Of a DNA stretch of 64,000 nt, positions 49,803 through 57,666 are shown one piece after another (position 1 is the first letter of the stretch; each line of letters opens with the position of its first letter). The stretch covers positions 682,001 through 746,000 of the forward strand of contig NZ_JAVDUW010000001.1 of NCBI RefSeq assembly GCF_031456495.1, in the 5' to 3' direction. The notes below the pieces were generated by a model that worked only from the letters and a program-made list of their open reading frames with translations, was not told the DNA's origin and made no database searches. The DNA comes from Pedococcus sp031456495. GTDB taxonomy: Bacteria; Actinomycetota; Actinomycetes; Actinomycetales; Dermatophilaceae. The position numbers were made by a program, and so were the translations under genes.

Positions 49803-50552
49803 GTGCGCGACCTGGTGTACCCGCCGATCGTGGTCGCGGCCAAGCTCGGCCTGCGGCTGCTCGGCCAGCGGGTCGACCTGACCGGCGCCGAGAACGTCCC
49901 GCGCCACGGCGGCGTCGTGCTCGCGCTCAACCACGTCGGCTACCTCGACCCCGTCTACGGCGGGCTGGCCGCCGACCCGTCGGGGCGGCTGGTGCGGTTC
50001 CTGTCCAAGCGCGAGCTGTTCGAGCACCGGTGGATCGGCCCGGTCATGAGGGGCGTGCACCACATCGAGGTCGACCGGGCCGAGGGAGGGAAGTCGCTGG
50101 AGACCGCGGTCGAGTACCTGCGCGCCGGCGAGGCCGTCGGCATCTTCCCGGAGGCGACGATCTCGCGGTCGATGGAGCTCAAGGAATTCAAGACCGGCGC
50201 CGTGCGCATCGCCGCGGCGGCCGGCGTGCCCGTCGTGCCGGTCGTGCTGTGGGGCACCCAGCGGGTGCTCACCAAGGACCACCCGCGCGACCTCGCACGT
50301 GGGCGCACCGTCACCATCCGGGTCGGCGCCCCGAGGACGTATGCCGCGAGCGACCCGGTCGCCGACACCGCCGACCTGCGCGCGGTGATGGGGCGGATGC
50401 TCGAGGGCGCCATCGCCGCGCACCCGGCGCAGGAGCAGCCGCCCGGGTCGTGGTGGCTCCCGGCACGGCTCGGCGGCTCGGCGCCGACTCCCGACGAGGC
50501 CGCCCGGCTCGACGCCGAGGAGAGGGCGCGCCGGGCAGCGCACCGTCCCTAG
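49803..50552 (+). CDS. 1-acyl-sn-glycerol-3-phosphate acyltransferase (PlsC family)
   Basis: The 249-aa protein has the PlsC motifs: the catalytic H-x4-D in LNHVGYLDPV (His near residue 43), the binding block FLSKRELFEHRWIGPVMRG, and IFPEATISRSM (motif III, with Pro-Glu). A final VVPVVLWGTQRV block is motif IV. It acylates lysophosphatidic acid or a related acceptor at the inner membrane face. The C-terminal 40 residues are charged. Start GTG at 49803 with AGGAGGGG just upstream. Its stop overlaps that of kynA in the shared tetramer CTAG. Confidence 0.9.
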   Translation: MRDLVYPPIVVAAKLGLRLLGQRVDLTGAENVPRHGGVVLALNHVGYLDPVYGGLAADPSGRLVRFLSKRELFEHRWIGPVMRGVHHIEVDRAEGGKSLETAVEYLRAGEAVGIFPEATISRSMELKEFKTGAVRIAAAAGVPVVPVVLWGTQRVLTKDHPRDLARGRTVTIRVGAPRTYAASDPVADTADLRAVMGRMLEGAIAAHPAQEQPPGSWWLPARLGGSAPTPDEAARLDAEERARRAAHRP

Positions 50553-51406
50553 ACGCGGGTGCGGACGGCGTAGAGCTCGGGGAAGAAGGTGAGGTCGAGC
50601 GCGCGGCGCAGGAAGTCGACGCCGGACGAGCCGCCGGTCCCCCGCTTGTGGCCGATGGTGCGCGTGACGACCTGCAGGTGGCGGAAGCGCCACTGCTGGA
50701 AGTTGTCCTCGATGTCGACGAGCTCCTCGCAGGTCTCGTAGACGCCCCAGTGGTCGTGCGGCGCGGCGTACACCTTCGCGAAGGTGTCGACGAGCTCCTC
50801 GTCGGCCCGGTGGGGCTGGGACCAGTCGCGCTCGAGCAGGCCCTGCGGCACGGCATACCCAGCCCTGGACAGGTAGCGCAGGAACTCGTCGTAGAGGCTC
50901 GGCTGGTGGAGGAGCTCGGCGAGCATCGCGCGGGCCTCCTCGTCGTGCTCGAAGACCTGGAGCATCTCGGCGTTCTTGTTGCCGAGGAGGAACTCCACCG
51001 CGCGGTACTGCCAGGACTGGAAGCCCGAGCTGGTGGCGAGGAACGGCCGGATCAGGGCGTACTCGCTCGGGGTGAGGGTGGCCAGCACCGACCACTGGCC
51101 CGTGAGGACCACCTGGATGTGCTTGACCCGGGCGAGGCGCTTGAGGGCCGGTGCGAGGTCGTCGGCGGCGAGCAGGTCCCGGGCCGAGCGCAGCTCGTGC
51201 AGCATGAGCTTGAGCCACAGCTCGGACGTCTGGTGCTGGATGATGAACAGGAGCTCGTCGTGCTGGGCGGGGACGCTGCGCGGGTGCTGCGCCGACAGCA
51301 GCCGGTCGAGGTCGAGGTAGTCGCCGTAGGACATCGCGCGGGAGAAGTCGCGCTCGACCGTCTCCTCGAGGTGGCGCAGGGCGCGGGCGTCGTCGGCGGA
51401 GCTCAT
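50549..51406 (-). CDS. kynA: Tryptophan 2,3-dioxygenase
   Basis: The 285-aa haem enzyme opens the indole ring of tryptophan to N-formylkynurenine. It has the YGDYLDLDRLLSAQ segment, the substrate-recognition ELLFIIQHQTSELWLKLMLHEL block, and SGFQSWQYRAVEFLLGNKN. The proximal haem His is in WRFRHLQVV near residue 240, and the GTGGSSGVDFL loop closes the active site. No kynureninase or formamidase gene is adjacent, so the rest of the pathway must lie elsewhere. The ATG at 51406 has TATCGT 7 bases upstream. Confidence 0.96.
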   Translation of the reverse strand: MSSADDARALRHLEETVERDFSRAMSYGDYLDLDRLLSAQHPRSVPAQHDELLFIIQHQTSELWLKLMLHELRSARDLLAADDLAPALKRLARVKHIQVVLTGQWSVLATLTPSEYALIRPFLATSSGFQSWQYRAVEFLLGNKNAEMLQVFEHDEEARAMLAELLHQPSLYDEFLRYLSRAGYAVPQGLLERDWSQPHRADEELVDTFAKVYAAPHDHWGVYETCEELVDIEDNFQQWRFRHLQVVTRTIGHKRGTGGSSGVDFLRRALDLTFFPELYAVRTRV

Positions 51407-51413
51407 GGGGCAC

Positions 51414-51419
51414 ACGATA
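51414..51419 (-). promoter_or_regulatory. -10 box TATCGT, leaderless start of kynA
   Basis: TATCGT on the minus strand ends 7 bases before the ATG at 51406. The divergent gene has its own box at 51461-51466, 42 bases away. Confidence 0.5.
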
Positions 51420-51460
51420 GGGCCCGGCAGTCTGCGCAGGCGGAGGCGCCCGAGCCGACC

Positions 51461-51466
51461 TACCCT
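51461..51466 (+). promoter_or_regulatory. -10 box TACCCT, leaderless start of the PQQ dehydrogenase gene
   Basis: TACCCT ends 6 bases before the ATG at 51473. Confidence 0.5.
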
Positions 51467-51472
51467 CGACAC

Positions 51473-53563
51473 ATGCACGTCAAGGGGAACGTGTCCACGC
51501 ACCGCACCACCACGGTGGCGCTGGTGTCCGCCGCCGCGCTGCTCCCGGCGCTCGCGCAGGTCGCGCCCGCCGCGGCATCCGCGCCCGGGCACGCCCCGCC
51601 GTCGACGGTGTCCGCACCGCCCTCGACGGTGTCCGCACCACCGTCGCTGGTCTCCGCCGCCCCGCCGACCCCCGGGGTGACGCTGACGACGCTGGCGAGC
51701 GGCCTGGCGCTGCCGTGGGACGCGGCCCAGCTGCCGAACGGCGACGTGCTCTTCACGCAGAAGGCCGGCACCACCTCGCTGCGGCGCACCACCGGCGCGG
51801 TGCAGGTGGTCGCGACCACGCAGTCCGACCTGTTCGTCGGGTCCGAGTCCGGGCTCATGGGCGTCGTGCTCGACCCGGCGTTCGCGAGCAACCGTCGGTA
51901 CTACACCTGCCAGGCCTACCGCGGCACCGGCGCCTCGCCGATCGACATCCGCGTCCTGCGCTGGGTGCTCTCAGCCGACGGCACCTCGGCGGCGCGGTCG
52001 GGCGCGCCGGTCGTCACCGGCATACCGATCACGACGGGGCAGCACGGCGGCTGCCGGCTGCGCTTCGCCGCCGACGGGACGCTGCACGTCGGCACCGGTG
52101 ACGCCATCACCGGTACCAACCCCCAGAGCCTGTCCTCGCTGGGCGGCAAGACGCTGCGGGTGCGCACCGACGGCACCGCGCCGGCGGACAACCCGTTCGT
52201 CTCCCGCGGTGGCCGGGCCGCGCTGGTCTACACGTACGGCCACCGAAACGTGCAGGGGCTGGCGCTGCGCCCGGGCACGACGCAGATGTGGAGCGCCGAG
52301 CACGGGCCCGACCGCGACGACGAGGTCAACGCGCTCGTGCGCGGCGGCAACTACGGCTGGGACCCGGTGCCCGGCTACAACCAGACGGTCCCCATGACCG
52401 ACACCGCGAAGTTCCCCTCGGCCGTCCGTGCCCGCTGGAGCTCGGGCTACCCCACCGTCGCGACGAGCGGGCTGACGTTCCTGCAGGGCAGCAGCTGGGG
52501 CCGCTGGGAGGGGGCGCTCGCCGTCGCCGAGCTCAAGGGCGCGGGCGTGCGCGTGCTGTCGATGACTCCGGACGGGCGCGTCACGGGCAGCGAGCAGGTC
52601 GCGGCCCTCGACGGGACCGTCGGCCGGGTGCGCACCGTGCAGTCCGTGCCGGGCGGTGCCTTCCTGCTGACCACCTCCAACGGCTCGGGCGACCGCCTCG
52701 CCCGGGTCGCCCCCGTCCCTCCGGCGACGCCCGCATGGAGCCCTGGCACCGACGTCTCCCCCAGCGGGGTCGGGACGGTGCTGCGGGGCCAGCAGGTCCT
52801 GGCGTTCGTGCGCGGCACCGACGACAGGGTCTGGTACACCAGCCAGGCCGGCGCCGGCGGCGCCTGGGCCTCGTTCCGCTCGCTGCCCGGGACCGTCGCG
52901 TCCGCCCCGACCGCCGTCTCCTGGGACGGCTCGCGGGTCGACGTCTTCGCCCGCAGCGCCTCCGGCCACCTGCTGCACACCTGGGACCCGGGCACGGGCT
53001 GGCGTCGGTGGGAGGACCTGGGCGGCAGCCTCACCAGCGCACCGTCCGCCGCCTCGCTCAGCAGGGGCACGATCGACGTCTTCGCGCGTGGCACCGGCGA
53101 CGCGCTCGTCCACCGGCGCTGGGACGGCTCGCGCTGGCTGCCGTGGACCAGCGGCGGCGGAGTCCTCAGCGCCGCCCCGGCCGCCTCCGCGGACCGCGCC
53201 CACGGCACCATCGCGGTGCTGGTCCGCGGGTCCGACGCGTTCGTCTACGGGTCGAGCTGGACCGCCGCCGGCCGGACGACCGGCTGGCAGCGGTGGGGCC
53301 GCCAGACCTGGTCGGGCCTCGGCGCGAGCCAGGGCGGTGCCGACCGGGTCGTCCTGACGCGCAACGGCACCACGCCCGTGTACATCCGCGGCCGGCTCGC
53401 CATCGCGATGGGGTCGGGTCAGCTCAGCGGCGCGCCCGCCGTGACGTCACGCAGCTCGACGAGCTTCGTCGGCCTGGGACGCGGCCTCGACGGGGCGCTG
53501 TACGCCTACGACGGCAGGGCCGGCCGGTACGGCTGGAGCAAGGTCGGCGGGGCGCTGCGCTGA
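51473..53563 (+). CDS. Secreted PQQ-type sugar dehydrogenase fused to a lectin-like propeller
   Basis: The 696-aa protein has a signal peptide (cleavage near residue 35) and a Pro/Ser linker of three near-identical APPSTVS heptads. A soluble glucose/sorbosone dehydrogenase propeller (about 65-410) follows, with LPWDAAQLPNGDVLFT, the catalytic-site-like HGGCRLRFAADGTLHVGTGD, and YTYGHRNVQGLALRPGT...SAEHGPDRDDEVN. The last about 270 residues are repeats of VDVFARG....L.HR.WDG..W..W...GG, a PLL/fucolectin-like propeller that probably binds sugar. It would oxidise sugars at the cell surface if PQQ is available. The linker is encoded by 21-base DNA repeats. Confidence 0.85.
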   Translation: MHVKGNVSTHRTTTVALVSAAALLPALAQVAPAAASAPGHAPPSTVSAPPSTVSAPPSLVSAAPPTPGVTLTTLASGLALPWDAAQLPNGDVLFTQKAGTTSLRRTTGAVQVVATTQSDLFVGSESGLMGVVLDPAFASNRRYYTCQAYRGTGASPIDIRVLRWVLSADGTSAARSGAPVVTGIPITTGQHGGCRLRFAADGTLHVGTGDAITGTNPQSLSSLGGKTLRVRTDGTAPADNPFVSRGGRAALVYTYGHRNVQGLALRPGTTQMWSAEHGPDRDDEVNALVRGGNYGWDPVPGYNQTVPMTDTAKFPSAVRARWSSGYPTVATSGLTFLQGSSWGRWEGALAVAELKGAGVRVLSMTPDGRVTGSEQVAALDGTVGRVRTVQSVPGGAFLLTTSNGSGDRLARVAPVPPATPAWSPGTDVSPSGVGTVLRGQQVLAFVRGTDDRVWYTSQAGAGGAWASFRSLPGTVASAPTAVSWDGSRVDVFARSASGHLLHTWDPGTGWRRWEDLGGSLTSAPSAASLSRGTIDVFARGTGDALVHRRWDGSRWLPWTSGGGVLSAAPAASADRAHGTIAVLVRGSDAFVYGSSWTAAGRTTGWQRWGRQTWSGLGASQGGADRVVLTRNGTTPVYIRGRLAIAMGSGQLSGAPAVTSRSSTSFVGLGRGLDGALYAYDGRAGRYGWSKVGGALR

Positions 53564-53623
53564 CCCGCAGGACTGTCACCCATGCCACACCCCCGTCGCC
53601 GTGGGTGCCGTGGCGGAAACGGC

Positions 53624-53629
53624 TAGGCT
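53624..53629 (+). promoter_or_regulatory. -10 box TAGGCT, leaderless start of accA3
   Basis: TAGGCT ends 7 bases before the ATG at 53637, the same hexamer and spacing as accD5. Confidence 0.55.
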
Positions 53630-53636
53630 CCGCGAC

Positions 53637-55406
53637 ATGGCGCCCATCTCCAAGGTCCTCATTGCCAACCGCGGCGAGATCGCCGTCCGCGTCGCCCGTG
53701 CCTGCGCCGACAGCGGCCTCACGTCGGTGGCCGTGTATGCCGAGCCGGACCGGGACGCCCTGCACGTGCGCGTGGCCGACGAGGCCTACGCCCTCGGCGG
53801 CACCACGCCCGGCGACTCCTACCTCGTGCAGGAGAAGCTGATCGAGGTCGCGAAGAAGGCGGGCGCCGACGCGGTGCACCCCGGCTACGGCTTCCTCTCC
53901 GAGAACGCCTCCTTCGCCCAGGCCGTCATGGACGCCGGGCTGACCTGGATCGGCCCGCCCCCGGAGGCCATCGACTCCCTGGGCGACAAGGTCAAGGCCC
54001 GGCACATCGCCGCCCGCGCCAACGCCCCGCTCGTGGCCGGCACGGCGGACCCGGTCGCCGACGCCGACGAGGTCGTGGGCTTCGCGCAGGAGCACGGACT
54101 GCCCGTGGCCATCAAGGCGGCCTACGGCGGCGGCGGCCGCGGCCTCAAGGTCGCCCGCACCATCGAGGAGATCCCGCACCTGTACGACTCCGCGGTTCGC
54201 GAGGCGGTCGCCGCCTTCGGCCGCGGCGAGTGCTTCGTCGAGCAGTACCTCGACAAGCCGCGCCACGTCGAGACCCAGTGCCTGGCCGACCAGCACGGCA
54301 ACGTCGTGGTCGTCTCCACCCGTGACTGCTCGCTGCAGCGCCGTCACCAGAAGCTCGTCGAGGAGGCGCCCGCGCCGTTCCTCACCGACGAGCAGAACGC
54401 CGAGCTGCGGCGCGCGTCCAAGGCGATCCTGTCCGAGGCCGGGTACGTCGGCGCCGGCACGTGCGAGTTCCTCGTCGCCCAGGACGGCCGCATCTCCTTC
54501 CTCGAGGTGAACACCCGCCTGCAGGTCGAGCACCCGGTCACCGAGGAGGTCACCGGCATCGACCTCGTCCGCGAGCAGTTCCGGATCGCCAACGGCGAGG
54601 AGCTCGGCTACGACGACCCGGAGCCGGTGCGCCACTCGATCGAGTTCCGCATCAACGGCGAGGACGCCGGCCGCGGCTTCCTGCCCGCGCCCGGCACCGT
54701 GTCGGTGTTCGAGCCGCCGTCGGGCCCGGGCGTGCGCCTGGACTCCGGCGTCGTCTCGGGCGACGTCGTCGCCGGGGCGTTCGACTCGATGCTGGCCAAG
54801 CTCATCGTCACCGGACGCGACCGCCAGCAGGCGCTCGAGCGCTCGCGCCGGGCGCTGGCCGAGTTCGTCATCGAGGGCATGCCCACGGTGCTGCCCTTCC
54901 ACCGCGTCGTCGTCGAGGACCCGGCCTTCGCGCCGGAGGGCGACAAGCCGTTCACCGTGCACACGCGGTGGATCGAGACCGAGTTCGACAACCAGATCCA
55001 GCCGTATGCCGGGCCCGTCGCCGACGCGCCCGAGGAGGCCGGCGAGCGCCAGACGGTGGTCGTCGAGGTCGGCGGCAAGCGGCTCGAGGTCGTCCTTCCG
55101 GGCGGGCTCTCCCTCGGTGGTGGCGGCACCGCCGCCAAGAAGAAGGCGCCCCGGCGCTCGTCGTCCGCCAAGGGCGGCGGCGCGGCATCCGGCGACTCCC
55201 TCACCGCCCCCATGCAGGGCACCATCGTCAAGATCGCCGTCGAGGAGGGCCAGCAGGTCGAGGCCGGCGAGCTCGTCGTGGTCCTCGAGGCGATGAAGAT
55301 GGAGCAGCCGATCAACGCCCACAAGGCCGGCACCGTCACCGGCCTCGCGGCCGAGGTCGGCCAGACGGTCACCAACGGCGCGGTCCTGGCCGAGATCAAG
55401 GACTGA
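53637..55406 (+). CDS. accA3: Biotin carboxylase/biotin carboxyl carrier subunit of acyl-CoA carboxylase
   Basis: The 589-aa alpha subunit joins a biotin carboxylase (residues 1-450) to a biotin carrier domain (520-589). The carboxylase has KVLIANRGEIAVRVARAC, the ATP-grasp YGGGGRGLKVA loop, RDCSLQRRHQK and FLEVNTRLQVEHPVTEEVTGIDLV. The carrier domain has the biotin Lys554 in LEAMKMEQPI. A Lys/Ala/Ser-rich linker (about 490-515) separates them. It carboxylates its own biotin with ATP and bicarbonate, serving the beta subunits at 27652 and perhaps 42144. Length and layout match AccA3. The ATG at 53637 has TAGGCT 7 bases upstream. Confidence 0.96.
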   Translation: MAPISKVLIANRGEIAVRVARACADSGLTSVAVYAEPDRDALHVRVADEAYALGGTTPGDSYLVQEKLIEVAKKAGADAVHPGYGFLSENASFAQAVMDAGLTWIGPPPEAIDSLGDKVKARHIAARANAPLVAGTADPVADADEVVGFAQEHGLPVAIKAAYGGGGRGLKVARTIEEIPHLYDSAVREAVAAFGRGECFVEQYLDKPRHVETQCLADQHGNVVVVSTRDCSLQRRHQKLVEEAPAPFLTDEQNAELRRASKAILSEAGYVGAGTCEFLVAQDGRISFLEVNTRLQVEHPVTEEVTGIDLVREQFRIANGEELGYDDPEPVRHSIEFRINGEDAGRGFLPAPGTVSVFEPPSGPGVRLDSGVVSGDVVAGAFDSMLAKLIVTGRDRQQALERSRRALAEFVIEGMPTVLPFHRVVVEDPAFAPEGDKPFTVHTRWIETEFDNQIQPYAGPVADAPEEAGERQTVVVEVGGKRLEVVLPGGLSLGGGGTAAKKKAPRRSSSAKGGGAASGDSLTAPMQGTIVKIAVEEGQQVEAGELVVVLEAMKMEQPINAHKAGTVTGLAAEVGQTVTNGAVLAEIKD

Positions 55407-55430
55407 CGCACCCGGCCCCGTCCCGCGCAC

Positions 55431-55472
55431 ACGACGAGGGGCGCCTCCCGGCCGGGAGGCGCCCCTCGTCGT
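55431..55472. terminator. Perfect 42-base palindromic terminator
   Basis: The 21 bases from 55431 are followed directly by their exact complement to 55472, giving a 19-pair stem with a CCGG loop. It separates the convergent accA3 and MT0933-like genes. No U-tract follows, as usual here. Confidence 0.75.
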
Positions 55473-55482
55473 CCGTGGTCGG

Positions 55483-56049
55483 TCAGGACCGCAGCGGTCC
55501 ACCGCTGTCCGGCTGCTCCCCGCCGGGAGCCGGCTCCTCGGGTTGCGGCTCACCCTGCTGGGTCGGGCCGCCCTGCGGCAGCGGGTCGGCGTCCGGGTCC
55601 CTGGGTTCCGGGGTGGTGGGGACGTCGGCCGGCGACCCGGCGTCGACTGGCTGTCCCGGCTCCGGGTCACCGGTGCCCGGGCTGGGGTTCGGCGCCGGCA
55701 CCGGGCTGTCCTGCGACGCCGAAGGCGGCTCCGGCGACGACCCGGGGCCCGGTTCCGGGTCGGGGGTGGGCAGCGGCTCGGGCTCCGGGGTCGGCAGCGG
55801 CTCGGGCTCGGGAGTGGGCACCGGTGCCGGTGCGGTCGGCGGCTGGCCCGGGTCCGGGTCGGCCGGCACGCCCTGCGGCGGCAGCCCGAGCTTGTCGCGC
55901 AGGACGTCGCCACCCTTGTCCACCTGGTCGGCGTACCGGCCGCCCGTGCGCTGGTCGATGAGGTCCTCGACCTTGTCGATCGCCGAGTCGGCCTTGTCGG
56001 GGTTCCCCTTCGCGAAGTCCTTGATCTTGTCGAGCCACTCGCCAGCCAT
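55483..56049 (-). CDS. MT0933-like (PF14013) antitoxin-family protein with long Pro-rich tail
   Basis: The first about 60 residues (MAGEWLDKIKDFAKGNPDKADSAIDKVEDLIDQRTGGRYADQVDKGGD) match the small MT0933/Rv0909 family, annotated as an antitoxin in mycobacteria. Here they are followed by about 125 residues of Pro, Glu, Gly and Asp, including two exact PTPEPEPL copies. No toxin gene lies next to it. With a short charged helical head and a disordered tail, it may instead be a stress or scaffold protein, as argued for such stand-alone members. The ATG at 56049 has GGAGG upstream. Confidence 0.72.
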   Translation of the reverse strand: MAGEWLDKIKDFAKGNPDKADSAIDKVEDLIDQRTGGRYADQVDKGGDVLRDKLGLPPQGVPADPDPGQPPTAPAPVPTPEPEPLPTPEPEPLPTPDPEPGPGSSPEPPSASQDSPVPAPNPSPGTGDPEPGQPVDAGSPADVPTTPEPRDPDADPLPQGGPTQQGEPQPEEPAPGGEQPDSGGPLRS

Positions 56050-56171
56050 CGTCTGCCTCCGGTTGGAACGGGTCGTGCCGGGCACCGGGCGGCACCCGTC
56101 CTTCGACCCTACCGACGCCCGCCCCACCCGGCCCGTCGTGCAGGCGGCCGCCGACTCCGATCGGAGATGGC

Positions 56172-57587
56172 TCAGTCCCGGGGGTGGAGCTGGCGCGCGG
56201 CCTCGGCGATCGAGCCGGACAGCGACGGGTACACCGTGAAGGTGCCCGCGAGCTGGTCCACGGTCAGCCCGTGCTGCACCGCGATCGTGACGGGGTAGAT
56301 GAGCTCGGACGCCTTGGGCGCCACGACCACCCCACCCACCACCGTGCCGACCCCGCGACGGGCGAAGAGCTTGACGAAGCCGTCGGTGATGCCCTGCATC
56401 TTGGCGCGGGGGTTGGTCGCGAGCGGCAGCATCACGCAGGTCGCATCGACGGTGTCCTCGTCGACGTCCTTCTGCGAGTAGCCGACCGTGGCGATCTCGG
56501 GGTCGGTGAAGATGTTCGCCGAGACGCCGCGCAGGTTGAGCGGGGCCACCGCGTCGCCGAGGGCGTGGGCCATGGCGATCCGCCCCTGCATGGCGGCCAC
56601 GGACGCGAGGGGCAGCACCCCCGTGCAGTCGCCCGCGGCATACACGCCTCGCACGGACGTCCGCGAGACGCGGTCGGTGACGACGTGACCGGACTCGCTC
56701 AGGGCGACCCCGACCTCCTCGAGGCCGAGCCCGGAGGTCTGCGGGACCGAGCCGACGGCGAGCAGGGCGTGCGAGCCCTCGACCTCGCGGCCGTCGACGA
56801 GCCGGACGACGACCCCGTCGTCGGTGCGCCGGACGGACTCCATCCGCGAGCGCCCCAGGACCTCCATGCCCCGCTTGCGGAAGACGTCCTCGATGACCGT
56901 GGCGGCGTCGGCGTCCTCGCCGGGCAGGACCCGGTCGCGCGAGGACACGAGGGTCACGCGGGCGCCCAGGCCGAGGTAGGCCTGGGCCAGCTCGGCACCG
57001 GTGACGCCGGACCCGACGACGACGAGGTGCTCGGGCAGCTCGGGCAGCTCGTAGATCTGCTGCCAGGTGAGGATGCGCTCCCCGTCGGGCCGCGCGGTGT
57101 CCATCACGCGCGGGGTGGCGCCGGTCGCGACGAGCACCACGTCGGCGTCCAGGGTGCGGGTCGAGCCGTCCTCGAGCGTGGCCTCGACCCTGGAGGGCGA
57201 CAGCAGCCGACCGGTGCCCCGAAGCACCTCGACCCCGTCGGACGCCAGCCGCTCGCCGATGTCACGGGACTGCGCGGCGGCGAGCGCCATGACGCGGCGG
57301 TTCACGGTGACGAGCTCGGCGACCGAGTCGGACACCTCGTCGCCCTCGTGGTCCTCGAGGTGCAGTCCGAGGTCGGAGGCCGTCTCGAACTGGGAGCGGA
57401 AGTCCGCGGTGGAGATGAGCGCCTTGGACGGGACACAGTCGGTGAGCACCGCCGCGCCGCCGAGGCCGTCGCGGTCCACGACCGTCACGGACGCGCCGAG
57501 CTGGGCGGCGACGAGGGCGGCCTCGTACCCGCCGGGGCCGCCACCGAGGATCACGACGGAGGGCTGGGGCGCGTTCACGGCCCCCAT
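56172..57587 (-). CDS. lpdA: NAD(P)H:quinone reductase of the LpdA type (no redox disulfide)
   Basis: The 471-aa flavoprotein has the disulfide reductase fold: FAD motif VVILGGGPGGYEAALVAAQLGA, NAD(P) motif LVVVGSGVTGAELAQAYLGLGA and VYAAGDCTG. The active-site region reads GGAAVLTDCVPSKALI, with one Cys where dihydrolipoamide dehydrogenases have a CxxxxC pair, so it cannot run disulfide chemistry. This matches what I recall of M. tuberculosis LpdA (Rv3303c), a quinone reductase. The C-terminus lacks the His-Glu pair. Start ATG at 57587; the GTG at 57578 is an alternative. Confidence 0.88.
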   Translation of the reverse strand: MGAVNAPQPSVVILGGGPGGYEAALVAAQLGASVTVVDRDGLGGAAVLTDCVPSKALISTADFRSQFETASDLGLHLEDHEGDEVSDSVAELVTVNRRVMALAAAQSRDIGERLASDGVEVLRGTGRLLSPSRVEATLEDGSTRTLDADVVLVATGATPRVMDTARPDGERILTWQQIYELPELPEHLVVVGSGVTGAELAQAYLGLGARVTLVSSRDRVLPGEDADAATVIEDVFRKRGMEVLGRSRMESVRRTDDGVVVRLVDGREVEGSHALLAVGSVPQTSGLGLEEVGVALSESGHVVTDRVSRTSVRGVYAAGDCTGVLPLASVAAMQGRIAMAHALGDAVAPLNLRGVSANIFTDPEIATVGYSQKDVDEDTVDATCVMLPLATNPRAKMQGITDGFVKLFARRGVGTVVGGVVVAPKASELIYPVTIAVQHGLTVDQLAGTFTVYPSLSGSIAEAARQLHPRD

Positions 57588-57666
57588 CCAACCACTGGGG
57601 CCGTCGGCGCCCGCCACCGCGTCAGGGCCGGCCGGACCGCCGCGACGACCGCCACCGCGTCGGCCG

